From: Corticium candelabrum
Lineage: Eukaryota; Porifera; Homoscleromorpha; Homosclerophorida; Plakinidae
DNA: 64,000 nt
NCBI RefSeq assembly: GCF_963422355.1
Contig: NC_085085.1
Span: 7,107,733 to 7,171,732 of the forward strand
Direction of reading: 5' to 3'
The first letter of the stretch is position 1. Each line of letters opens with the position of its first letter. The notes below the pieces were generated by a model. It was not told where the DNA came from. It saw only the letters and a program-made list of their open reading frames with translations, and ran no database searches. Both the position numbers and the translations under genes were made by a program. Positions 10,993 through 19,747 of this stretch are shown piece after piece.

Positions 10993-11420
10993 TAGGGAAT
11001 TTGGTATCCCTTCGGAACATTTTGCATCCCCGAACCGTATATCCTAGAGAATTTGGAATCCCAGGAAATTTGGCATCCCCGAGTCGCATTTCCTAGGGAA
11101 TTTGGCATGCCCGAGCGGTATTTTCTAGAGAATTTGACATCTCAAGCCGTTTTTCCTAGGGAATTTGGCATCCCCCGAGCAGTATTTCCTAGGGAATTTG
11201 GCATCCCCGAGCCATATTTCCTAGGAATTTGGCATCCCCGAGCAGTATTTCCTAGGGAATTTGGCATCCTCCGAGCAGTATTTTCTAGGGAATTTGGCAT
11301 CCATCGAGCAGTATTTTCTAGGGAATTTGGCATCCCTCGAGCCGTGTTTCCTAGGAAATTTGGCATCTCTCGAGCCGTATATTTTTTAGAGAATTTGACA
11401 TTCCTGCGCCGTACTTATTA
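10945..11420. repeat. subterminal tandem repeats of the Ginger1-type element, about 33-bp unit
   Basis: Around 13 tandem units begin TAGGGAATTTGGCATCCC and go on through a CGAGC(A/C)GTATTTCC-like spacer. The unit contains the near-palindrome GGGAATTTGG(C/T)ATCCC. Three or four related units occur at the other end (17100-17232) in inverted orientation. Subterminal arrays like this often serve as transposase binding sites. The repetitive Phe-Gly-Ile-Pro frames read through them are artefacts of the repeat. Confidence 0.85.
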
Positions 11421-11619
11421 GGAAAATTTCGCACATCCAAAAAATGTGACATTCTAAACTCTATTTTACACTCTGCATTTTTGTGCTAAATTTCTAACAA
11501 ATTGACATGTTACAAATTGCGTGTTTGTTGTCTAATTAAATTTGCGACTGAAAACATCTATTTTAGTTAAATTCGTTAAAGCAAGTGACTCTATATCGTC
11601 TACCGTAGTTACAGCGTTC

Positions 11620-11988
11620 TTACAAACAGTTGTCACAGCGCCATTTGTCACTTTGTTGTGGTAGATCATGTTGAAGACAACCAACGTGAAACCAGTCCTC
11701 ACAATTTTGACACCGCACGGTATCATCGCATTCTTCTGGCATGAAACAGTTGCGGCAAATTTCTATGTAGGTACGGCGAAGTCTAGGAGTGCGTCTATCA
11801 GTTGTTTGGGCGCATTGCAAAAAACCTGTCATTTTTTTCTGATGCAAGCATTTGTACAGATGCTCCCTCATTCGTGGTTGGTCGAATTTCAGGCTTGCTA
11901 CATCATCTCCTAGAGCTAAATGTACAGCAAATGCAATAGCAAACACACCACAGTCAAAGCTTCCCCTGTGCTGTTGAACATACGGCAA
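11620..11988 (-). pseudogene. Ulp1 (C48) protease C-terminus fused to a PHD finger
   Basis: The frame encodes 122 aa. Residues 1-50 match the catalytic Cys half of Ulp1/SENP cysteine proteases (VQQHRGSFDCGVFAIAFA, with the oxyanion Gln and the DCG Cys, then MREHLYKCL). Residues 80-122 form a full C4HC3 PHD finger (CRNC, RCQNC, DWFHVGC, CDNC). The His and Asp of the protease triad would lie upstream and are missing, so the gene is truncated. It lies inside the Ginger1-type TIRs and is probably the tail of that transposon's protein. It has no role in host SUMO processing that can be shown. Confidence 0.75.
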
Positions 11989-12105
11989 TTCAATGTTTAA
12001 TTAAGCAAATGGGACCACATTCATCTTCACCGCTTTCGTTGCTTTGATCCATTACTACAGTCTTACAAATTACTGCGATTTGACGACAAAGAGACGAACT
12101 GAGTT

Positions 12106-12108
<3 letters not shown>

Positions 12109-12191
<83 letters not shown>

Positions 12192-12225
12192 GGCTATATA
12201 TATACATATATATATATATATATAC

Positions 12226-12297
<72 letters not shown>

Positions 12298-12306
12298 GTA
12301 TATGTA

Positions 12307-12371
<65 letters not shown>
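12109..12371. repeat. TA dinucleotide microsatellite
   Basis: About 260 bp of nearly pure TA repeats with a few TACATA interruptions, just left of the intact Ty3 element. It is likely to be unstable and hard to assemble, so its length is uncertain. Confidence 0.95.
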
Positions 12372-12374
<3 letters not shown>

Positions 12375-12466
12375 TTGGGTCGTAATGCATCGTGTAGCTA
12401 AACGATCAGTCGGCTGATGAACTACCCGTGAATTTCCAATGAGTCATAGCGAGGCGACGATATACG

Positions 12467-12471
12467 GTCAT
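12467..12471. other. GTCAT target-site duplication of Ty3/gypsy element B, left copy
   Basis: GTCAT precedes the 5' LTR and recurs directly after the 3' LTR at 16620-16624. Five bases is the usual Ty3/gypsy duplication length. Confidence 0.9.
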
Positions 12472-12598
12472 TGTGGAGTGACTCTATTAATAGCGTAGTG
12501 ACACGCATGCGTAACTATTGTATCTTCGTAGTATGTCTTCGTAGTGTGTTGAGTTCTAGTGTGTTGAGTAGAATAAATACAAACCGTATAACACCACA
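12472..12598 (+). repeat. 5' LTR of element B
   Basis: 127 bp starting TGTGGAGTGAC and ending AACACCACA, with an AATAAA about 30 bases before its end. LTRs this short leave little room for promoter and polyadenylation signals. It matches 16493-16619 base for base as far as I can read. Confidence 0.95.
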
Positions 12599-15500
12599 TG
12601 GCGACAGGAGTGGGACTCATACGACTCGAACCACCAGGTCCTTTCAACTTTCGGCAGCCAGACGACTGGCCGAGGTGGAAGAGAAGATTCGCACAGTTTC
12701 GAATCGCCTCAGGCCTGGCAGACGCGGACGAAGTACGTCAAGTGTCCACGTTACTCTACTGCATGGGAGAGGACGCAGAGGGAGTCCTAACTTCCACCAA
12801 CATCACGGAAGACAACAAAAAGAAGTACGATGAGGTGATTGCTAAATTCGAAGAATTTTTCCGCATACGTCGCAACGTGATCTACGAGAGAGCGCGCTTC
12901 AATCGACGAAATCAGTTAGAGGGAGAGTCTATCGAGCAGTATATCACCGCTTTGTACGAACTGGTCGAGACATGCGAATACGGAAGTTTGCAACAGGAAA
13001 TGCTGAGGGACAGAATTGTCGTCGGAATAAGAGACCAGGCGCTATCAGAACGTCTACAGTGTGATGCTGAGCTTACGTTGGAGAAGGTCAAACGATCTAC
13101 AAGACAGAGAGAAGCCGTGAAAGAACAGCATAAACATCTGCAAGGTGACGGCAGCAAGGACCATCCAATTGTCATAGAGCAAGTGCGAAACGGCGCTAAA
13201 AGCGGCACAGCAGGCGGTAAAAGCGGCACCACAGGTGGCAAATCGCAAGCAAGCAGACACCAGTTTGGCGGCGGACGGTCAAAGTCGGCAACCCCACCCG
13301 CGCGACACCAATGTAAGCGCTGCGGAAGATATCATGCTAAAGAAGCCTACTGTCCAGCAAGACAAGCCAGGTGTTCAAAGTGTAACCGAAAGGGTCACTT
13401 TGGAGCTCAATGTTTCTCGAAGACAATCGAAAATGTGGACAGTGAGAGTCGAGACGGGGCCTATGTATTTCCAGTGAACGTATCCAAAAGGATCACATGG
13501 TCTTCCAAAATTTCAGTAGGAGGCAAAGAGCTAACATTCAAGTTAGATACGGGGGCCGAGGTGACAGTGATCACAGAAGAGGCACATAGAATGTTAGAAA
13601 TGCCAAAGTTACAGAAACCGTCCAAGGCCTTGTATGGACCAACATCTACAGCTCTTCGGACATTGGGACAATTCACAAGTACACTATCAGTGAATAACAA
13701 GACATCAGAGGAGACTATCTTCGTTGTCCAGGGATTGAAAACCAATTTACTAGGGTTACCGGCTATCACATCGTTACAACTTGTCCACAGGATCCAAGCG
13801 ACCAGTGTAGGAACCACCATACCAGACCGATTTCCCAAAGTTTTTCAGGGACTGGGTAATCTTGGTGATCCATACAAAATCAAGCTTAGAGAGGGAGCCA
13901 AGCCCTATGCGCTGTACACACCCCGGAATGTTCCAATTTCTCTCAGACAACAAGTCAAAGAAGAACTAGATCGAATGGAAACGATTGGCGTCATCTCACA
14001 AGTGGAAGACCCTACAGAATGGTGCGCTGGTATGGTTGTAGTCAGGAAAAAGACAGGAGACGTCAGGATTTGCGTAGATATGAAACCCCTCAACGAGAAT
14101 GTACTACGAGAGATTTACCCCATACCCAAAGTGGACGACACACTTGCTCAATTGGCGGGAGCCACAACGTTTAGCAAAATCGATGCTAATAGTGGGTTTT
14201 GGCAGATACCTCTAGAGGTGGAATCTAGGCTACTGACTACCTTTGTCACTCCTCACGGACGGTACTGCTTCAACAAGTTACCATTCGGCATCGCTAGTGC
14301 GCCCGAGCTTTTCCAACGGCGAATGAGCAAGATTCTTTCGGGACTACCTGGAGTATTATGTCACATGGACGATGTTCTCATATTCGGAACAAGTCAAACG
14401 GAACACGACGACCGACTGACTTCGGTCTTACAACGACTGCAAGCAGCAGGAGCAACTCTAAATAAGGCCAAATGTGAGTTTGGGGTACACACCGTCAAAT
14501 TTCTTGGTCACATTATTGATGGCAAAGGTCTCAGAGCGGATCCAGCCCGGCTGAAAGCTATCCAAGACCTAGAACAGCCCAAGAACGTATCAGAATTGCG
14601 CCGCTTCATGGGGATGGCAAACCAATTGGGAAAATTTTCACCACATCTTTCAGAGATAAGTCAACCTTTGAGAGAGCTGTTGAGTACGAGATGCTCATGG
14701 TTATGGGAACATCCACAAGAGCAAGCATTCACAAGAATCAAAGATGAATTGACTCGTCCTACTGTCCTGGAGCTGTACAATCCGCAGAAGAAGGTGAAAG
14801 TATCCGCTGACGCGTCATCACACGGTCTAGGCGCGGTACTTCTTCAAGAAGCCGGAGATAAATGGAAGCCGATAGCATACGCATCACGGTCCATGACAGA
14901 TACTGAGAAGCGCTACGCGCAAATTGAAAAGGAAGCTCTGTCATTAACATGGGCTTGCGATAAGTTTCAAGATTACGTACTTGGTCGCAAATTTCATATC
15001 GAGACCGACCACAAGCCGTTAGTTCCTTTGCTTAGCACTAAGCACTTGGACAGGTTACCGCCAAGAATTGTTCGTTTTAGACTTCGTTTGGCGAGATACG
15101 ACTTCACAATTGAACATGTACCTGGGAAACTGCTTTATACAGCTGACACGTTGTCAAGAGCACCCCTACAAGAACAGATCACGGAGGATTCTCTACAGGA
15201 CGATGTTGAGACCTTCATCAATGAGGTAGTTGCTAATTTACCAACTACAACGGACAGACTACAAACGTACCGAGAAGCACAAGCTAGAAATGCCACGTGT
15301 GCCCAAGTGATGCAGTACAGTCAGTCACAATGGCCCGACAAATGTCCTGAGGAAACTTCTCTAATCCCGTTTTGGAGAGTAAGATCGCTACTGACGGTAC
15401 ACAACGACCTACTACTATACAACAACCGTGTAGTGATTCCTGACGAACTCAGAAGAGATGTCCTGACCAAAATTCATGAGGGTCATCAGGGCATAGTTCG

Positions 15501-16485
15501 TTGCAGACAGAGAGCACACACCTCCGTCTGGTGGCCGGGGATAACACAACAGATATATCAATTGGTGCAACAATGCCCCACATGTGCAAAGGAGAATCCA
15601 CAAGGAACTGAACCACTCATGACTTCTCAGTTACCGGATTTTCCTTGGCAAGTTGTGGGAACGGACTTGATGGAGTTAAATGGAGCTCATTATCTTGTTG
15701 TCATTGACTACTTCTCAAGATATCCAGAGCTTATCAAGTTGACGTCCACCACAGCCTTAGCAGTAATTCAAGCCTTGAAATCTGTTTTTGCCCGTCACGG
15801 CATCCCTGATATTCTCAGGAGTGACAACGGACCTCAGTATATCGCTCGGGAAACCAAAGAGTTCGCTAAGGCTTATGGATTCGTCATGATAACCAGCAGC
15901 CCTAGGTACCCGCAGAGCAACGGACTCGTGGAGCGGATGGTCAAATCCATCAAACAGCTACTGACAAAGGCGGAGGACCCACATCTCGGGCTACTGGCTT
16001 ACAGATCCACGCCACTGCCTTGGTGCACTCTCAGTCCTTCAGAATTGCTCATGGGAAGACGATTGAGAACAACAATGCCACAGTCGACAGCACAACTCAC
16101 CCCACACTGGGATTATCTGAGGAATTTTCGTGAAGCAGATAATTTTTTCAAAAGCAAACAGAAGAAGAACTTTGACTCCAGACATCGAGCTAAAGACCTG
16201 CCCCAATTACAAAAGGACACGGAAGTCTGGATAACGTCAAGTAAAGAGCCAGCTCAAGGGACAATCGTCGGTCCAGGCCACACTCCACGATCCTATGTCA
16301 TTAAAACAGACAAAGGGGAGGTGAGGAGAAATAGAGGACATTTGAAAGCCATCCCAAAGTTTGGCACTTCACCTGAAATCGGAAGTCCCCAGAATACGGA
16401 AACTGGTCAAACAACACCAACCAGGCCACAAACGAGAAGCCAGACTGGTTGTCAAATAAAGAGGCCGATGAAACTCGACCTGTAA
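12598..16485 (+). CDS. gag-pol polyprotein of Ty3/gypsy element B
   Basis: A single frame of 1295 aa. Residues 1-190 are capsid-type gag (FNFRQPDDWPRWKRRF, YGSLQQEMLRDRIV). Residues about 235-270 hold two Cys/His clusters ending in a CCHC knuckle (CSKCNRKGHFGAQC). The retropepsin motif is LDTGAE near 317. RT spans about 430-610 (RICVDMKPLN, LPFGIASAPELFQ, catalytic HMDDVLIFG). RNase H follows (SADASSHGLGAV, EKEALS, TDHKPL). Integrase has an HHCC domain (HEGHQG, CPTC) and all three catalytic acidic residues (GTDLME, RSDNGPQY, NGLVERM). The protein would make capsids, copy RNA and insert DNA. The frame starts at ATG 12598, one base inside the LTR; no other in-frame ATG occurs for about 55 codons. 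Confidence 0.95.
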   Translation: MATGVGLIRLEPPGPFNFRQPDDWPRWKRRFAQFRIASGLADADEVRQVSTLLYCMGEDAEGVLTSTNITEDNKKKYDEVIAKFEEFFRIRRNVIYERARFNRRNQLEGESIEQYITALYELVETCEYGSLQQEMLRDRIVVGIRDQALSERLQCDAELTLEKVKRSTRQREAVKEQHKHLQGDGSKDHPIVIEQVRNGAKSGTAGGKSGTTGGKSQASRHQFGGGRSKSATPPARHQCKRCGRYHAKEAYCPARQARCSKCNRKGHFGAQCFSKTIENVDSESRDGAYVFPVNVSKRITWSSKISVGGKELTFKLDTGAEVTVITEEAHRMLEMPKLQKPSKALYGPTSTALRTLGQFTSTLSVNNKTSEETIFVVQGLKTNLLGLPAITSLQLVHRIQATSVGTTIPDRFPKVFQGLGNLGDPYKIKLREGAKPYALYTPRNVPISLRQQVKEELDRMETIGVISQVEDPTEWCAGMVVVRKKTGDVRICVDMKPLNENVLREIYPIPKVDDTLAQLAGATTFSKIDANSGFWQIPLEVESRLLTTFVTPHGRYCFNKLPFGIASAPELFQRRMSKILSGLPGVLCHMDDVLIFGTSQTEHDDRLTSVLQRLQAAGATLNKAKCEFGVHTVKFLGHIIDGKGLRADPARLKAIQDLEQPKNVSELRRFMGMANQLGKFSPHLSEISQPLRELLSTRCSWLWEHPQEQAFTRIKDELTRPTVLELYNPQKKVKVSADASSHGLGAVLLQEAGDKWKPIAYASRSMTDTEKRYAQIEKEALSLTWACDKFQDYVLGRKFHIETDHKPLVPLLSTKHLDRLPPRIVRFRLRLARYDFTIEHVPGKLLYTADTLSRAPLQEQITEDSLQDDVETFINEVVANLPTTTDRLQTYREAQARNATCAQVMQYSQSQWPDKCPEETSLIPFWRVRSLLTVHNDLLLYNNRVVIPDELRRDVLTKIHEGHQGIVRCRQRAHTSVWWPGITQQIYQLVQQCPTCAKENPQGTEPLMTSQLPDFPWQVVGTDLMELNGAHYLVVIDYFSRYPELIKLTSTTALAVIQALKSVFARHGIPDILRSDNGPQYIARETKEFAKAYGFVMITSSPRYPQSNGLVERMVKSIKQLLTKAEDPHLGLLAYRSTPLPWCTLSPSELLMGRRLRTTMPQSTAQLTPHWDYLRNFREADNFFKSKQKKNFDSRHRAKDLPQLQKDTEVWITSSKEPAQGTIVGPGHTPRSYVIKTDKGEVRRNRGHLKAIPKFGTSPEIGSPQNTETGQTTPTRPQTRSQTGCQIKRPMKLDL
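12599..12615 (+). other. candidate primer-binding site of element B
   Basis: TGGCGACAGGAGTGGGA directly follows the LTR. Element C has the near-identical TGGTGACAGGAGTGGGA in the same place. The complementary tRNA could not be named from memory. Confidence 0.6.
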
Positions 16486-16492
16486 GGGGAGA
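16484..16492 (+). other. polypurine tract of element B
   Basis: AAGGGGAGA immediately precedes the 3' LTR and overlaps the TAA stop (16483-16485). This is the usual place for the plus-strand primer. Confidence 0.85.
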
Positions 16493-16619
16493 TGTGGAGT
16501 GACTCTATTAATAGCGTAGTGACACGCATGCGTAACTATTGTATCTTCGTAGTATGTCTTCGTAGTGTGTTGAGTTCTAGTGTGTTGAGTAGAATAAATA
16601 CAAACCGTATAACACCACA
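16493..16619 (+). repeat. 3' LTR of element B
   Basis: 127 bp, identical by eye to the 5' LTR, followed by GTCAT (16620-16624). Confidence 0.95.
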
Positions 16620-16963
16620 GTCATGTGCCAGTGCAACAGAGTCCACGACCTCATGGTGATGTCATTCTAATACCAGACACCATTTAACCTACAAAGATAC
16701 AGCCTACGCATAGCCGCAGATGTCACTTCTTCCACCTAGACTTGCTACAGTTCAGACCGTGTAATATGCTTCTCTTGGTTTCTGCAACACTTCTTAGAAT
16801 GGTAGAACTAATTGAAAATGATGACAGACAATTCAGACGTAGACACAGCTAGACGGCACTGGAATTATCTTGTACGAGAACTTGTGCATGGTATGGGCTA
16901 GTCGGTGTTTCGTACTAAAAACAATGACATCACCGAAAGTTCGTGAACTCTGCAGCATAGTGG

Positions 16964-17049
16964 CACATGATCGTCTAGCATCATCGTACAATTACTTCTT
17001 GGAAGTCACATGATTGTCTAGCATCATCGCACAATTACTTCTTGGAAGT
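16964..17049. repeat. two tandem copies of a 43-bp unit
   Basis: CACATGAT(C/T)GTCTAGCATC… occurs at 16964 and again at 17007 with only two differences. It lies within the Ginger1-type remnant. Confidence 0.85.
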
Positions 17050-17224
17050 GCACCGTAGTTCGTCGGCCGACTGATCATTTACCTACATGATGGATAGAGG
17101 ATACCAAATTCCCCAAGGGATGCCAAGAGGGGTGCCTCAGACCCTCAGAGAATATGACTCGGGGATACCAAATTCCCTAGTGAATACGGCTCGGGAATGC
17201 AATAAACAGGGAATGTCAAATTCC

Positions 17225-17758
17225 CTATGACACCGGTCTGACTGAGGGAATTCCGGCTAATCGAAGTTGGTTGACTTCCTCGGCCAATTCTTTGACAACT
17301 TTAGCGTTAGTAGTCTTGTCTCTTCTCAACAGAATTTGGAATTCTCTCGGTAGACCATCTAGAAATGCGTCTCTGGCCAAAGTAATCGTGGACCCACTGT
17401 CAAAACCCGGATACGCTAGCCGTAATAACCTGTCAATGTCGTTCGCGAACGCCGCTGGAGGTTCTTCAAACTGTTTCCATTTTCTGCCGCGCAACTCCTC
17501 CATCGCGAGTCGCCTATCCATTGCCCCATCAAGAAACTCCTTCTCTAGTGAAACCACAATAACATCAAAATCTTGCTTTTTCTCACTGTCCAGACTTCGA
17601 TAGTTCTTATAGGCCGCCCTTCTAATCGGAATGCTAGCTAGGGCGAGTGCCTTCTTCTCTCCCTCAAAACCTTTAAGTGCTGTCCAGACAGTGATACGGT
17701 GTAGAAAGGAAAGTAAATTTCCAGTTCCATCAAAATCCTGAGGCGCATCACGTTGCAT
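17225..17758 (-). pseudogene. N-terminal gag of LTR element C
   Basis: The minus-strand frame encodes 177 aa of a retrotransposon capsid protein (DFDGTGNLLSFLHRI, DGAMDRRLAMEELRGRKW, AFANDIDRLLRLAYPG, FLDGLPREFQILLR). The start at 17758 lies 8 bases beyond a primer-binding-like TGGTGACAGGAGTGGGA (17782-17766). The gag sequence runs only to about 17237, where the CCGG and Ginger1 TIR begin; the last residues are transposon sequence. The remaining half of gag is at 10507-10992. Confidence 0.75.
17233..17236. other. CCGG target-site duplication, right copy
   Basis: Directly outside the TIR end at 17232; pairs with 10935-10938. Confidence 0.75.
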
Positions 17759-17765
17759 TCTAAAA

Positions 17766-17782
17766 TCCCACTCCTGTCACCA
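17766..17782 (-). other. candidate primer-binding site of element C
   Basis: TGGTGACAGGAGTGGGA on the minus strand, one base off element B's site. The AT-rich sequence from 17783 towards about 18000 is the probable 5' LTR, without a second copy to confirm it. Confidence 0.5.
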
Positions 17783-18239
17783 ATGTGGTACACGGCGATT
17801 GCAGGTAAAGAGACTGATGTATTATAAGTAAGCGATGTGTTATATAACCACTGATATGCTAACGTGCCCTAAGGCGTAAAACTATTATATTACTACATTA
17901 CAATAGTTATAAAGTTCAAGACAGTATACCGTATCACTAAACAGATATAGTCTATATCTGAACCTACTATTGCAATATTATATACACAATATATCCGTAC
18001 GTAGATTCGTTTAAGAGGTATTTGTTCGTGCTTAATTTGCTAAATGTTCTGGGTGGCTTGCCCCCAACTTGCAAGACGCTCCGCCGCCGCTGCATAGTCC
18101 CTGCTTGATGGAAACCCCTTTGATCCGCCACTGGTGTAATGCAGTCCATTCCACGTTGAGTCACTTCCAACTCAAGGTCGTTTGTAAATCGAAATCGATC
18201 TGCACTCTTACCGTTCTGGAGCACACACGATAGCTATTG

Positions 18240-18570
18240 ACTCTTTCATCAGTCTCTGATACGAGTAGTGACAATGAAGGTCAACACTTGACGTAGATAA
18301 AACAGCCATGAGATGGCTCAATCTGTAAACACGATTCCTTCGGTTCGTTTAAAAAGTATAATGAAAGATTCATATTGGATTACGTGAATCCATCCCACAG
18401 TTATGAGCTCATGTTCAAGTTGATAAAACGCCAAGTCATCTTCGTCATACGTTGTACAAAAAAATTAATTTCCCGTTTGTTCAGGAATGAGAATATGAGT
18501 TACGTATAACACTCCATTGATCTACAAACAGAACAAACAGTTAATTAATGAGAACTGCTCGTGCATAACG
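18240..18570. other. intergenic, nothing recognised
   Basis: No coherent coding frame, RNA or repeat was recognised between the probable LTR of element C and the CA microsatellite. Confidence 0.35.
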
Positions 18571-18575
18571 CAACA

Positions 18576-18581
18576 AACACA

Positions 18582-18646
<65 letters not shown>

Positions 18647-18657
18647 ACACACACACA
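18576..18657. repeat. CA microsatellite
   Basis: About 80 bp of CA repeats with one TCA interruption. Confidence 0.95.
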
Positions 18658-19028
18658 GCATACAATCGATCAACGTCCATCTCTAAGTACTCGCTTCTTT
18701 TCCGCAAAGAATTCCACCAGTCTCGATGTCGTCCATGGTATTTGGCGCAGCAGCTGCTAGAAACTGATTAACAAGTCTTTCACGCACTCGTATTATTCTC
18801 ATTCTATTTTTAGTTCTTGTATCTAGTAGAGAAGCAATATATATCTCAAGACATCAAGTCACCACTATATTATATTATAAATCTTCTATAACTAACTTGC
18901 AATTCCAATACGTTCCGTTTCATCAGGCCTCGTGTCGGAGGAAGCTGCACAATTTTCTTCTTCTACCTGTTTATTACATTCCAGCGTTATTTCTCCTGGA
19001 CTAAGACAACATTTATCAGGCGATGGAT

Positions 19029-19046
19029 GGGGGGGGGGGGGGGGGG
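19029..19046. repeat. 18-base G homopolymer
   Basis: An unbroken run of 18 G. Homopolymers of this length are error-prone in sequencing and could form a quadruplex. Confidence 0.9.
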
Positions 19047-19192
19047 AGGTTGAAGGAATAGGTCAGATAAAACATTGGAAATTGCTAAATGACAAGAGAA
19101 GATGATTCATACACAGACAGCACGCAGATCTAAGTACAAGACGACTTACCAATCGTTGCACTCGAACATGACATGCCGACTGGACTGGCAGT

Positions 19193-19747
19193 CATGCAAT
19201 CAAAGTCGGACAGTTGTTGCTTCGTTCGACTGTCAACATTGGACGAGGATGCGCTGTCTTACTTTGAATTCTTCTCTTCTTCACCGATAGATTTGGAAGA
19301 AGTGACGATTTGCTCGTTGATGACAGCTGACGCTTCAGAAATCGATCAGATTGTTTCTTTTCCTTTTCTCGTTTCTCTCTCGACGTCTCGAGGTGCAACT
19401 TCAACATCATGTTTCGCTTCTTCGTTTTCTTGTTGTTTTGGCTCATCTTCTTGAACCGATTCTTCTTCTTCTTCTTCTTCTTCTTCTTCTTCTTCTTCCC
19501 CTTCTCCTTCTTGTTCTTCTTACATTTCATCTTTCTCTTCTTCCTCCTCATTTTCTTCCAACGATTCCTTCGTTTGTCGTTCCTCTATTTCTATTTCATC
19601 TTCCTCTTGCTGATATTGTTCTTCAAGGTTTGACCGTTGCGATTCTTGATGTTTGTTGTCATCTCTTTGTCTGTCATCATCATCTCTCACTTCTACGGCC
19701 ACAATTTCATCTTCTCTACCGCTAGTATTCGTTCGCGGTGAATTCTA
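19193..19747 (-). other. Glu-rich minus-strand frame, possible exon(s) of an unknown gene
   Basis: From a plausible acceptor (…CACGTTTAG) at about 19748, the frame reads an acidic, Glu/Gln/Asp-rich segment (EDEIVAVEVRDDDD, ESLEENEEEEE). It meets TAA near 19523, where GTAAGA could instead be a splice donor. The same frame continues acidic through a GAA tract (SVQEDEPKQQ, EEAKHDVEV) to about 19200 with two more stops, one again within GTAAGA. This could be low-complexity exons, or a GAA microsatellite that has spread into non-coding sequence. I do not recognise a family. Confidence 0.25.
19460..19498. repeat. TTC (GAA) trinucleotide microsatellite
   Basis: About 13 TTC units on the plus strand. 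Confidence 0.9.

Larger units (their letters stand above)
12472..16619 (+). mobile_element. complete Ty3/gypsy retrotransposon B, apparently intact and young
   Basis: A 4148-bp element with 127-bp LTRs (12472-12598 and 16493-16619) that I read as identical, TG…CA ends and a 5-bp GTCAT duplication. It has a primer-binding-like site at once after the LTR, a single 1295-codon gag-pol frame, and a purine tract touching the 3' LTR. No env-like frame is present. Identical LTRs and an unbroken ORF indicate a recent insertion, here into the Ginger1-type element. The layout is unusually tight: the start codon uses the last base of the LTR and the stop codon overlaps the purine tract. Confidence 0.95.
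10939..17232. mobile_element. Ginger1-type DNA transposon remnant, interrupted by a Ty3/gypsy element
   Basis: Both ends carry a terminal inverted repeat of about 75 bp beginning TGTCATAGGGAATTTG (10939 inward; 17232 inward on the minus strand), with strong similarity throughout. Both are flanked by CCGG. Ginger1 elements are known for TIRs of roughly 40-270 bp starting TG, CCGG or CCGT duplications, a gypsy-integrase-like transposase and C-terminal Ulp1 or OTU protease domains. A Ulp1-PHD fragment is present at 11620-11988, but no integrase-like transposase of its own is seen. Removing the nested Ty3 insertion (4148 bp plus one TSD) leaves about 2.1 kb, so this is an internally deleted, non-autonomous derivative. 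Confidence 0.75.

Noticed and set aside
11053-11421. 122-codon plus-strand frame with a repeated Phe-Gly-Ile-Pro pattern
   Set aside because: It is the 33-bp subterminal repeat of the Ginger1-type element (11 codons per unit), with no independent sign of coding.
12044-12417. Ile-Tyr repeat frames
   Set aside because: Translation of the TA microsatellite.
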